Assembly: GCF_020711235.1 (NCBI RefSeq)
Contig: NZ_JAJFAV010000005.1
Span: 186,001 to 250,000, forward strand
Length of the DNA stretch: 64,000 bases
DNA from: Hymenobacter sp. 15J16-1T3B
GTDB taxonomy: Bacteria > Bacteroidota > Bacteroidia > Cytophagales > Hymenobacteraceae
Reading direction: 5' to 3'
Part shown: in pieces, positions 47,401 through 54,485 of the stretch
How the letters are laid out: every line of letters starts with the position of its first letter
Position numbering within the stretch: the first letter of the stretch is position 1
Notes under the pieces: model-generated
What the model saw: the letters and a program-made list of their open reading frames with translations, nothing else
Database searches by the model: none
What the model was told of the DNA's origin: nothing
Translations under genes and position numbers: made by a program

Positions 47401-50375
47401 GTCAGGTTGGTCGGGCCGTTGTTGGGCGTAAAGTTGGTAATGGACGGCTGCGCGGTCAGCGTAAACGGCAGACTCAAGTAGGTGTTGCTGGCGAAGCCAA
47501 AGTTGCCTACTGCCTGCACGGTGATGACGCCGGGGCTTAGACCGGGCGGAATATCCGCCGTTGCCGTTTGCCGGCCGTTATTGGTGCCAGCGGCGAAGTT
47601 GAGGCCGGGCACCCCGTTGAAGGTGAGTCCCGTTGCCCCAGCACCAGAGCCAGTGGTCCAGTTGCCGTTGAGCGTTACGCGCGTACCGGCCGGTCCGCTG
47701 GCCGGCGTAAGACACGAGGCGAATGGGGTGCCGATTAGCAGGTTAGCGAAATAGGGGTTTCGCGGCGAGCCATAGGACGCCAACGTGCCTGCGGGCGTGG
47801 TAATATTCAGCGTTACGTACGGGTTGACAAAACCCGCCAGGTTGTACTGGAACACCACGTAAAGCATCGAATCGTTGAGCACCGCGGGAGTACCCACAAA
47901 CGAGGAAACGCTTCCGCACCCGGTATTAAAGGCCTGAAAGGTGGCCCCGGTGGCACCCAGAAAGCCGGAGCCTTTCAGGTAAACCTGAGCTCCGTTGTTG
48001 ATGGTGAGGCTCTGAGTCAAAGGTTGCGGCGCCGGGTAGTTGTACCCGCGCGACGCATCGTAGTACCCAATGACGTTGAAAATGCGCAGGCGCGTGGGGC
48101 TGGCGGCCGAGCCAGCTGGCGTAGTGACCCGCACAAATCCGGTAGTCACGGGTTGGCTGTTGCCGTTCAGCTGGTAGTCCGGGCCCGGTACCGTGGTGGT
48201 AATCTGGGTGCCGTCGCTGCTTACCGTAAAACTGGTTTGCGGCGCGCCGTTGAAGGTCAGCTGCGTGAGCCCCTGCAGGTTTTGGCCGGTAATGGTAATG
48301 GCGTCGCCGGGCTTTACGTAGGTGGGCGAGAAGCTCGTCAGCACCGGCGCGGCCGCCACGCTCACGCTGGCCTGCGCGGTGGCCGTGCAGTTGCTGGCGT
48401 TGGTGGCCGTCACGGTGTACTGCGCCGCGCCCGTGCTGGGCGGCGTGGCCGTGACGCTGCTGCCCGTGGTGGTTTGCAGGCCTGGGCCGCTCCAGGTGTA
48501 GCTCACGCCGCTCTGCACGTTGCTCACGCTCAGCGTGGCGCTTTGGCCTTGGGCAATGCTGCTCGGCGAAGCCGTTGCGCTGGGGGTTGTCGGGGCGGGT
48601 GCCACGGTTACCGTCACCGCATCCGAGGCCGTGCATACGCTGGTCTGCGCGTCGGTGGCGGTCAGGGTAAAGACGTACTGGGCGCTGGCCGTAACGGCGG
48701 GCAACTGCACCGTGGGCTGGGCCTGGCTGCTGCTAAAGCCCGCAATGCTGGGGCTCACCGACCAGCTGTAGTTCACGCCCGTTTGGGCCGCCGCGCCGCC
48801 GAGCGTCACCGTGTTGCCCGAGCAGGCGTTCTGGTCGGCGCCGGCATTGGCGGTGGGCTGGCTGCAGCTCACGCCGTATTTGGCGACGAAGGTGCTGAGG
48901 AGGCCGTTGTGGTCCGGCAAGGTAAGATTGCCTAGGGCCATCTGGTAAGAATAGCCCCCACCGAGGTAGAGGGAGCCACTGGCGTCCGTGCCCAAGTGGC
49001 TGACGATATCCTGGTCCGATTGACCACTGCTATTAAGACCCGCCAGCGTTTGCACCGAAACGACCGCTCCCGCTGCCGAGTAGCGGGTCAGGAACCCATC
49101 GTACGAAGGCCGCGAACCAGCATCCAGCACGCTGGTTCGGCTGTTGCCAACAATATCCACGGTCCCCGCGAAGTAGCCCCCGGTGTACACATCGCCGCTG
49201 CTGGTTAAGGCCACACCGGCTACATCACAGTAGCTGGCGGAGGAGGGGGTAGCCGTAACGTTAACCCACTCCAACGTGCCGCCGCTGTTGAATCGGGCCA
49301 AGTAGCTACCGCTGACACCTGCTGGTACGGTCAAGGACCTACTGGCACTACCAACTCCGCCTATTGACACGGTATAGTCTGCCCCGCCAGACGACCTAAT
49401 GGTCGTGGCCAGGTATACATTGCCGGCCTCATCTGCCACAATGCCCATATCCCTGGTAACGTTGGGGACCGAAGTCGTAGGCCGTTCTGTCTCGTAAGCC
49501 AGCGCAGCAACTCCGTCGCCGGCCGCTAGCTTCACCACGAATTTATTGGGAGTGCTGTAAGGAGAAATGGATGCGTGAGGTAAGGAGCTACCCCAAGCCA
49601 TCGTAGCACCCGATCCGGATGTGTTGAATGACATGCCGGTAGCCCATACATGCCCCGCGTTATCCAGGGTAATCTTACCCGCTCGGGTGTAAATATCATT
49701 ATTAACGTTTGGCCGGGACACCCACAGCACACTCCCACTTGGGGAGAACTTGGCTACTATCATGTTGCCGTTGCCCGTGTTGGTGACGCCGCCCAAGCTA
49801 CCGAGAAGACTGCCGCTGAGGTAAACGTTGCCATTGGTATCGGCAGCTATATCGGTTTCTGAGGTGTGCAGCGCTATAGCCCATTGCACCCCACCGCCGC
49901 TGCTGTATCTCACCAGATACGAATCGTTGTACGTGCTGCCAGTGACCGACTGGGAACCGAACGTGACGGTTACGCCATTGGGCAATGAACCCGCCACGTA
50001 TGCGCCACCGCTGCCGTCCGCTGTCACGCTAGGCCCTCCCACGGCAACAAGCTGATTAAAATCAATCAGGGCTGCCCACAGGGGTAGCCCAGTCGGATCG
50101 TAGCGCACGGCATACATGTCACTCCCTCCCGTTGAGGTGAGCGTGACATTGTTGCCGAAGGACATTGTGCTAGGCCCCGTCCCCGAAAAGCCGCCGACCA
50201 CGTAGCTATTGCCCGCAGCGTCCACCGCCATATCAGAGGAAGATGATTGACCCGCAGCCGTGCGGGCCCATTGCCAGCTCTGAGCTTGCGTGCCTAAGCT
50301 GCTGCACAGCAACAGCCATACGAATGACCACCACTTAAAGGTGGTCGGGTGATTTTGACCAGTAAAAATGCCCAT
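44430..50375 (-). CDS. giant T9SS-secreted protein with propeller, Ig-like and IPT/TIG repeats
   Basis: This 1981-residue protein has a signal peptide (residues 1-32, ending LGTQAQ). About 33-500 are propeller-type repeats (DAAGNSYVVGGFSG, DTNGNVYLSGSL, DEAGNVYLATTI, TSSGDVYTGGYFAG). About 505-680 are PKD/Ig-like (SQPTANAGADQNACSGNTVTL). About 685-1350 are several IPT/TIG domains (LTSFSPTYVKPGDAITITGQ, ITNFTPNNGPTNLTTVTLTG, ISSLSPSSGPAGTVVTVTGF). A stretch at about 1360-1530 has the WTGANSTAWTTASNWSLG type. The end (about 1895-1981: QVYPNPAAGTSVTL...GVYTVQLRTSAGTLTRKLVLH) is a type-A T9SS sorting domain. Likely a cell-surface or released adhesin-like protein; ligand unknown. Confidence 0.9.
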   Translation of the reverse strand: MGIFTGQNHPTTFKWWSFVWLLLCSSLGTQAQSWQWARTAAGQSSSSDMAVDAAGNSYVVGGFSGTGPSTMSFGNNVTLTSTGGSDMYAVRYDPTGLPLWAALIDFNQLVAVGGPSVTADGSGGAYVAGSLPNGVTVTFGSQSVTGSTYNDSYLVRYSSGGGVQWAIALHTSETDIAADTNGNVYLSGSLLGSLGGVTNTGNGNMIVAKFSPSGSVLWVSRPNVNNDIYTRAGKITLDNAGHVWATGMSFNTSGSGATMAWGSSLPHASISPYSTPNKFVVKLAAGDGVAALAYETERPTTSVPNVTRDMGIVADEAGNVYLATTIRSSGGADYTVSIGGVGSASRSLTVPAGVSGSYLARFNSGGTLEWVNVTATPSSASYCDVAGVALTSSGDVYTGGYFAGTVDIVGNSRTSVLDAGSRPSYDGFLTRYSAAGAVVSVQTLAGLNSSGQSDQDIVSHLGTDASGSLYLGGGYSYQMALGNLTLPDHNGLLSTFVAKYGVSCSQPTANAGADQNACSGNTVTLGGAAAQTGVNYSWSVSPSIAGFSSSQAQPTVQLPAVTASAQYVFTLTATDAQTSVCTASDAVTVTVAPAPTTPSATASPSSIAQGQSATLSVSNVQSGVSYTWSGPGLQTTTGSSVTATPPSTGAAQYTVTATNASNCTATAQASVSVAAAPVLTSFSPTYVKPGDAITITGQNLQGLTQLTFNGAPQTSFTVSSDGTQITTTVPGPDYQLNGNSQPVTTGFVRVTTPAGSAASPTRLRIFNVIGYYDASRGYNYPAPQPLTQSLTINNGAQVYLKGSGFLGATGATFQAFNTGCGSVSSFVGTPAVLNDSMLYVVFQYNLAGFVNPYVTLNITTPAGTLASYGSPRNPYFANLLIGTPFASCLTPASGPAGTRVTLNGNWTTGSGAGATGLTFNGVPGLNFAAGTNNGRQTATADIPPGLSPGVITVQAVGNFGFASNTYLSLPFTLTAQPSITNFTPNNGPTNLTTVTLTGVNLTGATAVSFNGTAASGFTVDATGTQLTVTVPNGATTGPISVTTPQGTGTSTSNFTVTGQGPVISSFAPVFAKSGQTVTITGSNLTGATALRFSGVSQPSFTVNAAGTQLTATVPFANTSASPDLPSGLIQVVTPVGTATSATSLRLLAVTAATVGSSTYPGGLTGDNATISGTGFTGATVAYVLNSITYTVQYTVVSETQITATVPDLSGVSALSGNGGFIVTNTPGLSGANFEVMSPVISSLSPSSGPAGTVVTVTGFNFQRTDPRLGFPIPAQITGVTFNGVAGTNFQLLSPTQARVTVPAGAGTGYVRPAGGPLQEGSSRGLAFTVATPTTANVWTGANSTAWTTASNWSLGTVPVTSNDVIIPAGAARYPVVSTTQPAVASVSVAAGASLSLSNGTLQVLGTLTNNGTITQASGLLEVQGNVVNNGSYTTTGLAPLRLTSTTTAQLLGGSGTMQLFNLLVGTPGATLTGPVQVRGMVSLTSGNLASNGNLTLLSDAQNTGLVANLGSGVVTGNVTVQRYLSPALNAGLGYRHLSSPVSSGATVADLAAPATTPVVNPAYNSAPNPYAVTPFPTVFQYNEQRLTGSGTTADFDYGWESPAATSSPLAVGRGYTSNLSPTTVDFTGPLNNGALPVSLTRGSTAASGWQLLGNPYPSPLNWDNLTRPAGVDNALYVYRSSGQYTGSYVSYVNGVGPAGANIVAMAQGFFARVTTGTSAATLTFTNAARETSYPNPAVYRTQETRPVLALALRRTGSSAPVDADAFYCYQEAGATTGFDSRFDALKVQLNGGQQPTLYQQDGANSFAIQGLPTGSQPFDLTLAVNAPQAGSYTFAPEQLVNFPTSSQLLLEDRLTGTWHDLRQGTYTVQLAQGLSTVRFVLHLNASRPLATTAARLAGATLQVYPNPAAGTSVTLAAAGLPTGSAELRLVNALGQVVRTETLTLRGPLLEQPLAVDKLPVGVYTVQLRTSAGTLTRKLVLH

Positions 50376-50439
50376 GCGCCTGTGGTATTATGAGAGCATC
50401 CCTTATGCTCTGAATGCAACCTTTGAATGAGAAAACTCC

Positions 50440-50447
50440 AAAATTAA
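50440..50447 (-). promoter_or_regulatory. -7-like element upstream of the giant T9SS gene
   Basis: On the minus strand TAATTTTG (50440-50447) matches TAnnTTTG about 65 bases before the ATG. No TTG is at 19-21 bases, but the region is AT-rich. A 7-bp hairpin (50393-50399 with 50406-50412) follows in the leader. Confidence 0.45.
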
Positions 50448-50905
50448 CATCATTTTAATCACTATTACTACATTGTGCTTGATTATTACAGCCAAATGAC
50501 ATTAATCCAAGTCGTAGTTGCCCCAGCGAGTTGAAGCCTAAGACTTGCGCCGATAAATACCTTTTTCAAGGACAATCCGCCTTTTCCAATAGCTCGCACA
50601 GTGCGGCATTTTCACTCTTCTCTCGGGCTGCGCCTGCTTGCTAAGCTGTTGTAGCTGCCCGAGTAGTCCGCCAATGGTGATAAGCCGAGAGCTAGGCCAA
50701 ATCGTGCGCAGCCGTGCTTCTAGCCTTAAGGCACGGCGGTGCCGGGGCCGCCCAGGTATTGCGGTATCAGGCTACATCTGGCGCGGGGTAAACACCTGCC
50801 GCTCCGGGGGCTAATGCTTGTAAATTATCGGTTCCTCTATGCGCAAGCTCCTTCTAAGTGTGTTACAAGCTGCTTTGCTTCAGAAGATTGATAATTTTGC
50901 TATCC
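50448..50905. other. divergent spacer between the T9SS giant gene and the ankyrin gene
   Basis: About 460 bases separate the T9SS-gene promoter element from the ankyrin ATG. On the minus strand a stop-to-stop frame of 77 codons (50538-50771) reads without an ATG start and encodes an Arg-rich sequence ending YRRKS. It may be chance or a gene remnant. No clear promoter for the ankyrin gene was found. Confidence 0.4.
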
Positions 50906-53173
50906 ATGTTTGGAGCACGTTTAATTGTATTCTTCTTTGTGGTATTGCTGGCGAGTCTGGCAAGCAATGCCGTGGCCCAATCACCGGTTCTCCCGGTAGC
51001 CGTTCGCCTCGGGCTTAGCGACAACGATTTCCTCCGGCTGGCCGCGGCAACCGGCGACTTAGTTATGGCCCGCCGCTTATTGGCTCGCGGTGCTCAAGTG
51101 AATGACCGCTACCCCGAACCGGGCGCCGTCCAGTCGGGTATGGTGCTGATGTTACCCGGTCCGCGGGCGCCCAGCCCCGGTGAGGCCCCTTTGCACGTAG
51201 CCCTGAGCTACGGGCAGGTGGCCATGACGAAGTTCTTACTCGACCAAGGCGCCTGGGCCAGGTTGCCTGGTCCCGGGAACGTCTCGCCGCTTGCCTTGGT
51301 GTTCGACGCCGTCCCTTCCCACGAACTGGAACTGGCCCGTCTGCTGCTGGCCTGCGGAGTCAGGCCCAACGTCGCTGCTTGGGAAACGTGGGGGCCTTAT
51401 TTGTCCCGGCTTATTAACCATAACCTCCGCCGCGCCCGAATGCCCATGCGCCCACCGCCCGGCCAACTGCCCCCGGAGCGAACTGACTCGGCCAGCGTGG
51501 CCCTGCTGGATTTACTGCTCAGGGCGGGTGCCGACCCGACGGAGGCCGACGCCAACGGAATGCGCCCCTTGCATCACGCCGCTACCAGCGGAGAGTTGGG
51601 CATGGCGCGGTACCTCGTCACGCACGGCGCGGACGTAGACCTGCCCAATGGGGAAGGCGCCACGGCCCTGCATTTGGCCGTTCGCCGCCGCGACGTGCCC
51701 TTGGTGCGCTTGCTGCTGAGCCAGGGCGCGAGCCTGACGGCCGCCAACTGGGCCGGCTACAACGCGCTGCACGTGGCGGCCGAAACGGGCTTGCCCGAAA
51801 CCGTGGCGTTGCTGTTGGGCACCGGTGCCGACCCCAACGCCCGTACGGCCAGCGAGGCTAGCCTGTACACCGAACCCCGGGGATTTTACCCCAAACGCAA
51901 TGATTGGCGCTCGACTCCGCTGCACTGCGCTGCCCGCGAAGGCCGGGCAGACGCGGCCTGCCTGCTGCTGGCCGCGGGCGCCAATCCTAACGCCGTCGAC
52001 GAACAGGGCATGACGCCTTTATGGTTGGCCCTCGCACTGCATCACGGGGACTCCGACCGCGCTGCCACCGAAGACAGCGAAGCTCGCCGCAACCACTGGC
52101 CGGGGGTGGCCCGCAATACCAAAAACCTGGTGGCGGCGCTGTTGGCCCATGGCGCCGATGTCAACACTTCCTGCCGAGGCCTCACGCCCCTGCATGTTGC
52201 TCTGGAGTGGAACGCCGATACGGCGCTGGTGCGGCTGTTGCTAGCTCACGGAGCTTCTCCGAATGCGACCAGCAGTAGCGGATATACCCCCTCTCACGAG
52301 GTGCTGGGGCTCGGTCCGCTGGCGTTGCCTGTGTTGCAACAGCTGCTGGCCCACGGCGCACGGCTGCAAGGGCGCGGTGCTTCGCCCTTGCTCACTGGCC
52401 GGCTGAACCCGGATGTGAAGCTGGCAAAAGCCTGCCTGGCCGCAGGCGCCAGCCTGCGCGAGCTGGATGAGGCGGGCCGTACCCCGCTGCATTGCCTGAT
52501 CGAATTCAGCGATTCGCTTCGCGTGGATGTTCTGGAGTTGTACCTGGGCCGTGGCGCGCCCCTGGAGGTGGCCGATAGCGCCGGCTTCACCCCGCTGGCC
52601 CGCGCCGCCGGTCGTGGAGAACCGGCGCCGGTGCAGCGGTTGCTGGCCCATGGCGCCGACCCCGCTGGCAAGCCCCGCCATCCCCCGTTGGTACAAGCCG
52701 CTGCTAGCGGCAACGAGGCCGTTGTGCAAGCGTTGCTGCAGGCGGGCGCCCGGCCTGATCGGTCTGCTGCCGGCGGCACAAGTCCGTTGCAGGCAGCCGT
52801 GGGCAACGATTATCCAACTTTTACCGTCGTGCGGGCCCTGCTCGACGCCGGAGCAGATCCGAACCAAGTCGGCCAGGAGGGCTATACTCCCCTGCACTGG
52901 CTGTTGCTTCGCCAAGCCGTCTTGCTGAACCAATTCCGGGAGAAGCCAGATCAAGCACTAGCCGAAGCAAACTTTTTGGCCGTTGCCCACTTGCTGCTCG
53001 CCCGCGGCGCCCGCCTCGATCAACGCAACGCTGCCGGGCAGTCTGCGGCCACGGCCTTGGCTGCTGGCCAACTACCCGCATTCAAGTCCCTGCGGGCAGC
53101 ATTGGGGACTCCCTTTCACGAGCCCATTGCCCCGCCTACCCCGCCCCGGCGTCCCGTCCCATCAGGCTGGTAG
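50906..53173 (+). CDS. exported ankyrin-repeat protein
   Basis: From ATG 50906 the protein has 755 residues with a signal peptide (residues 1-25, MFGARLIVFFFVVLLASLASNAVAQ without the last residues; cleavage near NAVAQ). From about residue 40 to 735 it is a solenoid of ankyrin units such as GMRPLHHAATSGELGMARYLVTHGADVDLP, GATALHLAVRRRDVPLVRLLLSQGAS and GYTPLHWLLLRQA. The family mediates protein contacts; target unknown. A GTG 16 codons upstream is also in frame but adds an unlikely extension. No partner gene adjoins it. Confidence 0.88.
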   Translation: MFGARLIVFFFVVLLASLASNAVAQSPVLPVAVRLGLSDNDFLRLAAATGDLVMARRLLARGAQVNDRYPEPGAVQSGMVLMLPGPRAPSPGEAPLHVALSYGQVAMTKFLLDQGAWARLPGPGNVSPLALVFDAVPSHELELARLLLACGVRPNVAAWETWGPYLSRLINHNLRRARMPMRPPPGQLPPERTDSASVALLDLLLRAGADPTEADANGMRPLHHAATSGELGMARYLVTHGADVDLPNGEGATALHLAVRRRDVPLVRLLLSQGASLTAANWAGYNALHVAAETGLPETVALLLGTGADPNARTASEASLYTEPRGFYPKRNDWRSTPLHCAAREGRADAACLLLAAGANPNAVDEQGMTPLWLALALHHGDSDRAATEDSEARRNHWPGVARNTKNLVAALLAHGADVNTSCRGLTPLHVALEWNADTALVRLLLAHGASPNATSSSGYTPSHEVLGLGPLALPVLQQLLAHGARLQGRGASPLLTGRLNPDVKLAKACLAAGASLRELDEAGRTPLHCLIEFSDSLRVDVLELYLGRGAPLEVADSAGFTPLARAAGRGEPAPVQRLLAHGADPAGKPRHPPLVQAAASGNEAVVQALLQAGARPDRSAAGGTSPLQAAVGNDYPTFTVVRALLDAGADPNQVGQEGYTPLHWLLLRQAVLLNQFREKPDQALAEANFLAVAHLLLARGARLDQRNAAGQSAATALAAGQLPAFKSLRAALGTPFHEPIAPPTPPRRPVPSGW

Positions 53174-53483
53174 CCGCTGCGTGCAAGGACGTCAAAGCGT
53201 AAAGGCTTGCGGTGCTGAAAGTTTTGCTGAACGACGTGTACCCGACCCTTGCTTATCCGCGCCAAGCCTTCAGCAAGCTGTAGGGGCTGAGAATACCTGT
53301 TTAGCAGCCAAATCACAGCAAAGGAACCGTATGCTTACTGATGAGTTAACTTAACCCAGCCGCAGCAGTACGCCGTGTAACGTCCCCGCGCAGGCTAGCC
53401 CACTCAATGCTTCTTCCTTGCTCAACGGTTGCCAGTGATGACGATGGAATCGTCCAGCGAACTAGGCCGGCAGCCGAGGCGGC
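53174..53483. other. spacer after the ankyrin gene
   Basis: This 310-base stretch holds no gene I can support. Short plus-strand frames of about 20-25 codons occur but have no conserved features. The downstream terminator at 53484-53528 belongs to the minus-strand crotonase gene. Confidence 0.5.
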
Positions 53484-53528
53484 AAAAAAACCAGCGCCGT
53501 GCAGAAGGTTCGTTCTGCGCGGCGCTGG
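53484..53528 (-). terminator. terminator of the paaZ-crotonase operon
   Basis: On the minus strand a GC-rich stem (53513-53528 with 53491-53506, one internal mismatched pair) is followed by TTTTTTT (53484-53490). It lies about 90 bases after the crotonase stop codon. Confidence 0.85.
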
Positions 53529-53618
53529 CTGCAGCGTTGCACCGTTATTGGCTACCCCGATCAACTAGGCAAGCCGTTTCGCCTGCCGGCAAAATGAAGT
53601 AGCTGTGTAAACTGCCGG

Positions 53619-54395
53619 TTACGCCTTGGCTTTGAATCGGTGGATGGCTTGGCGGGTAAAGTCTGATAGAACCAGGCGGCCGCTGATGCCGGCGCGCTCC
53701 ACCAGCAAATCGCCCCAGTGCACGGTTCCCTGCCAGAACACCTGCTTCAGTTCGCGGAGGGCCTCGGGGTTATAGGCCGCCAGCTTGGCGGCAAAGGCGG
53801 CCACGGCGTGGTCCAGTTGCTCGGTAGTATCGAAGATTTCCGCGTATAGGCCCCGGTCGCGGGCCCAGGCAGCGGAGCGGAACTCGGCCGCATCGAGGGC
53901 CAGCTGGGCGTAGGCCGCTCCTCCGATCTTGCGCTCCACGGCCGGGCCGACCACGAACGGGCCGATGCCCACCACCAGCTCGCTGAGCTTCACCGCTGCG
54001 TGAGCCGTGGCCAAGCAATAATCGGTGGCCGCGGCCACGCCCACGCCGCCGCCAATGGCCTTGCCCTGCACGCGGCCGATGATGATGCACGGGCAGGTGC
54101 GGCAGGCGTTGATGACTTTGGCGAAGCCGGAGAAGAAATCCAGCCCTTCGGCTTCGGTCCCGATGGCCATTAGCTCATCGAAGGAAGCCCCGGCACAGAA
54201 GGTTTTTTCACCCTCGCTGCGCAAGACGATAACTTTTGTTTGCGCGGCCTGCCCGACGCGGGTAATGGTGGCGGCCAGTTCGGTGAGCAGGGCACCGGGC
54301 AGGGAGTTGTGAGCCGGATGGAAAAAGGAAATGGTGGCTACGCCGTGCGCGTCGGTGGAAGTTTCGACTTTGCCGGCGGTGAGAATGTCGTTCAT
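53619..54395 (-). CDS. enoyl-CoA hydratase/isomerase (crotonase) family protein
   Basis: The 258-residue protein has the crotonase oxyanion segments EKTFCAGASFDELMAI near residue 65 and IIGRVQGKAIGGGVGVAAATDYCLAT near residues 100-125. A Glu in the second active-site position (VVGIGPFVVGPAVERKIG) is compatible with hydratase or isomerase action. It lies 90 bases after paaZ on the same strand, so a step in phenylacetyl-CoA-type degradation is likely, but whether it is the PaaG, PaaF or another activity cannot be told. Confidence 0.87.
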   Translation of the reverse strand: MNDILTAGKVETSTDAHGVATISFFHPAHNSLPGALLTELAATITRVGQAAQTKVIVLRSEGEKTFCAGASFDELMAIGTEAEGLDFFSGFAKVINACRTCPCIIIGRVQGKAIGGGVGVAAATDYCLATAHAAVKLSELVVGIGPFVVGPAVERKIGGAAYAQLALDAAEFRSAAWARDRGLYAEIFDTTEQLDHAVAAFAAKLAAYNPEALRELKQVFWQGTVHWGDLLVERAGISGRLVLSDFTRQAIHRFKAKA

Positions 54396-54485
54396 GGGAA
54401 TGGGGCAAACGGATGGAGGCGCTGCGAATTGCGCGGCCGGCGCCGCGCCCTGGCGAGTCGGGGCGCGGCGCCGGCGGCAGGAGGG

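Noticed and set aside
44430-50375. CRISPR or tandem DNA repeat in the giant gene
   Set aside because: The similarity is at the protein-domain level (IPT/TIG, propeller repeats) with diverged DNA and no spacer pattern.
39797-53173. Genomic island inserted at tRNA-Gly
   Set aside because: Accessory-type genes do follow the tRNA, but no integrase, direct repeat of the tRNA 3' end or compositional break was found.
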